This document shows positions 62,435 through 64,000 of a DNA stretch of 64,000 bases, in pieces. Under the pieces are notes generated by a model that did not search any database, was not told where the DNA came from, and saw only the letters and a program-made list of their open reading frames with translations. The translations under genes were made by a program, and so were the position numbers. The stretch comes from Polynucleobacter sp. MWH-Berg-3C6 (GTDB lineage Bacteria > Pseudomonadota > Gammaproteobacteria > Burkholderiales > Burkholderiaceae): positions 124,001-188,000 of the forward strand of contig NZ_JACVPN010000001.1 in the NCBI RefSeq assembly GCF_018881855.1, read 5' to 3'. How positions within the stretch are numbered: the first letter of the stretch is position 1; every line of letters starts with the position of its first letter.

Positions 62435-64000
62435 ATGGAGTTCAATAAGGTAGGGTTTTACTGGAGCAAGAGAGAGTTCATTTATTCCTTATGTGGAGCA
62501 TTCGCCCTACTTTTTTGGAATTTGAAAAACTCGTTTGAATTCGGAAGGCTGGCATTTATACCTACATATGACGATGTTAGTTATTTCCTGGATGCGTTGA
62601 CCCGCTATATTAAATTTATTAATGGCGATATTTTCTTGGTTTTTCTAGATGCGGTTGCCAATCCTCCCCATGCCCCAATTATTGCTCTTCAAGCTATTTT
62701 TTCTTATATGGTGTTTGGCGTTAATGATTGGGCTCCCTATGTTACTAATATCTGGATTCTTCTCTTTGCATTATTGGGTGCGGCGACAGTAATACGTGGA
62801 ATTGCAATGGGTCGCTGGATATTATTTCTTTATATCTTAACTGCCCCGGCCTTAGGTGCTGCTGTAGTTGAATTTCGTCCTGACATTGCTGCGGGAATGC
62901 TTACGGCGATATCCGTAACAATGGCTATATACGGAGTAACTGATAAAGCGAGAGGCATTTTAATTCGTCAAGTCACATGGAGCGGGCTAATTTTTGGGTG
63001 CGCCTTATGGGCAAAACCCTCAGCATTTATATATACCCTAGGGCTAATGACATTTGGTTTGATTCTTTCCTTTATATTTGTTAGTGTAAATTCACGATAT
63101 TTTTCAGTTCAAAGCTTTAAACGTGCTGCAGTAATTTTAGCAATTGGAGCTGTGCTGTCAGCACCATATTATCTTTTGGCCGGTCATAGAGTGATTGAAT
63201 ATACCTGGGATGCTATCGTACGCGATAAGTCTATCTGGGCCATCGACATGGATTGGGGTACACACGTAAGATTTTATCTTTTTGGCCAAGGTGGGCGTTT
63301 TATGATGGGATTGCATGTGTGGGCAGCCATGCTATCGATTGGAATTGCGATAATGTGTCGATGGGCTAATCCACTGCAGCGGATACGTTTTTTTATCCTA
63401 ATTTTCGTAATACTTGTTGGGTACATAGTCGTTACAGTTAATTCAGTGAAAACCCACTTTCTTGGGGTTAGTTTTCAGTTGCTACTATTAATTTTTTCGT
63501 TACTTGTTTTTAGCGACCTCATGAGGCAATCAAAAATATGGACGATAAGGTTGCTTATGACTTTTTTGGTTTCTATCAGCCTGCTTTCTATACAGCCTGC
63601 CGGGTTTTGGGGATTTAAAAATTCAGCGCAAACTCAGTCTATCAACAATGTAGTTGCTACCGTTATAGATAGGCTGGCAATTCTCTCGAATAAAAATAGT
63701 CACCCAAAAACCGTCTTCATTACTTTTACAGGATTTTTAAATCGAGATGTTTTGTTGTATGGTCTTCTGAAGCAAGGAATTAGTTCAATGAAGATCGACT
63801 CTTGGTTTTTTAGACCACAAGAAGAAGATCCTAACCAGGTATTTGGCCGCGCTATTGATAGAGCCGATATTGTGATTGCTGCATCAGAAGGTGCGTCAGT
63901 TTCTTCTTCGGGGATGCCATCAAATAAAATTCTTCCGTTAACCCTATCTTTGGTTAAGCATAATAACAATTTTAAACTTCTAGAAATAATTCCAGCCGGC
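62435..64000 (+). CDS. Polytopic membrane protein, glycosyltransferase family 39-like, partial
   Basis: Open from ATG 62435 to the right edge (522 codons, no stop), so the C-terminus is missing. About ten hydrophobic helices. The first loop contains PTYDDVSYFLDALTRYI, an Asp-Asp pair at the position used by GT-C enzymes (PMT/ArnT type) for catalysis. LEFRP-like VEFRPDIAAGM and FGCALWAKPSAFIYTL are also GT-C-like. With the GtrB-like gene upstream it may transfer a polyprenyl-linked sugar in the periplasm. Family call is tentative. Confidence 0.6.
   Translation, partial: MEFNKVGFYWSKREFIYSLCGAFALLFWNLKNSFEFGRLAFIPTYDDVSYFLDALTRYIKFINGDIFLVFLDAVANPPHAPIIALQAIFSYMVFGVNDWAPYVTNIWILLFALLGAATVIRGIAMGRWILFLYILTAPALGAAVVEFRPDIAAGMLTAISVTMAIYGVTDKARGILIRQVTWSGLIFGCALWAKPSAFIYTLGLMTFGLILSFIFVSVNSRYFSVQSFKRAAVILAIGAVLSAPYYLLAGHRVIEYTWDAIVRDKSIWAIDMDWGTHVRFYLFGQGGRFMMGLHVWAAMLSIGIAIMCRWANPLQRIRFFILIFVILVGYIVVTVNSVKTHFLGVSFQLLLLIFSLLVFSDLMRQSKIWTIRLLMTFLVSISLLSIQPAGFWGFKNSAQTQSINNVVATVIDRLAILSNKNSHPKTVFITFTGFLNRDVLLYGLLKQGISSMKIDSWFFRPQEEDPNQVFGRAIDRADIVIAASEGASVSSSGMPSNKILPLTLSLVKHNNNFKLLEIIPAG

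Overview
The window looks like a chromosomal segment of a betaproteobacterium of the Burkholderiaceae, most probably Polynucleobacter or a close relative. I infer this from core gene order (exbB-exbD-lpxK-trm112-kdsB-adk; tolQRAB-pal-cpoB-queC; glyA-nrdR; nusB-ribH-ribBX), the proteins themselves and a moderate-to-low GC content. I ran no database search. I saw no rRNA, tRNA, CRISPR array, transposase or phage gene.

Layout. (1) 1-9680: surface-polysaccharide genes. A glycosyltransferase cut by the left edge and galE lie on the minus strand. An O-antigen polymerase/ligase-type membrane protein and a GT4 enzyme follow on the plus strand, then a GT2 enzyme on the minus strand. The complete dTDP-L-rhamnose operon rfbBDAC comes next, ending with heptosyltransferase waaC. 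(2) 9692-39218: mostly housekeeping genes. These are a TolC-type protein, uppP, trmB, nusB, riboflavin synthesis split over two strands around a small pseudopilin cluster, a RelBE-like toxin-antitoxin pair, and queC with the Tol-Pal envelope system. After these come glyA-nrdR, adk-kdsB-trm112-lpxK-exbD-exbB, xseA, a YefM/YoeB-like toxin-antitoxin pair, murB, yajQ, xerD, plsY, a MAPEG protein, folE, a lipoprotein, a HiPIP and an HPP protein. (3) 39512-64000: a large, visibly AT-rich O-antigen/exopolysaccharide island, all on the plus strand and continuing past the right edge.

The island starts with GDP-sugar synthesis (manC, gmd, fcl), a second galE, a cupin and a perosamine-synthase-like aminotransferase. 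These could supply GDP-fucose, UDP-galactose and a GDP-amino sugar. A Wzx-type flippase, several glycosyltransferases, a PhyH-type dioxygenase and two proteins I cannot place follow as a chain of overlapping genes. Next come a methyltransferase, a GT9 and a GT2 enzyme. After a 21-bp inverted repeat there is a Wzm/Wzt ABC exporter with an acyltransferase, a methyltransferase-like/GT2 fusion, a polyprenyl-phosphate glycosyltransferase, a methyltransferase and a large membrane protein cut by the right edge. Wzx-type and ABC-type export genes therefore sit in one locus.

The points most worth a second look are the unassigned cassette 48828-52504, the inverted repeat and G8 tract before wzm, a DnaA-box cluster with a foldable element upstream of xseA, and pseudopilins without a normal leader inside the riboflavin locus.
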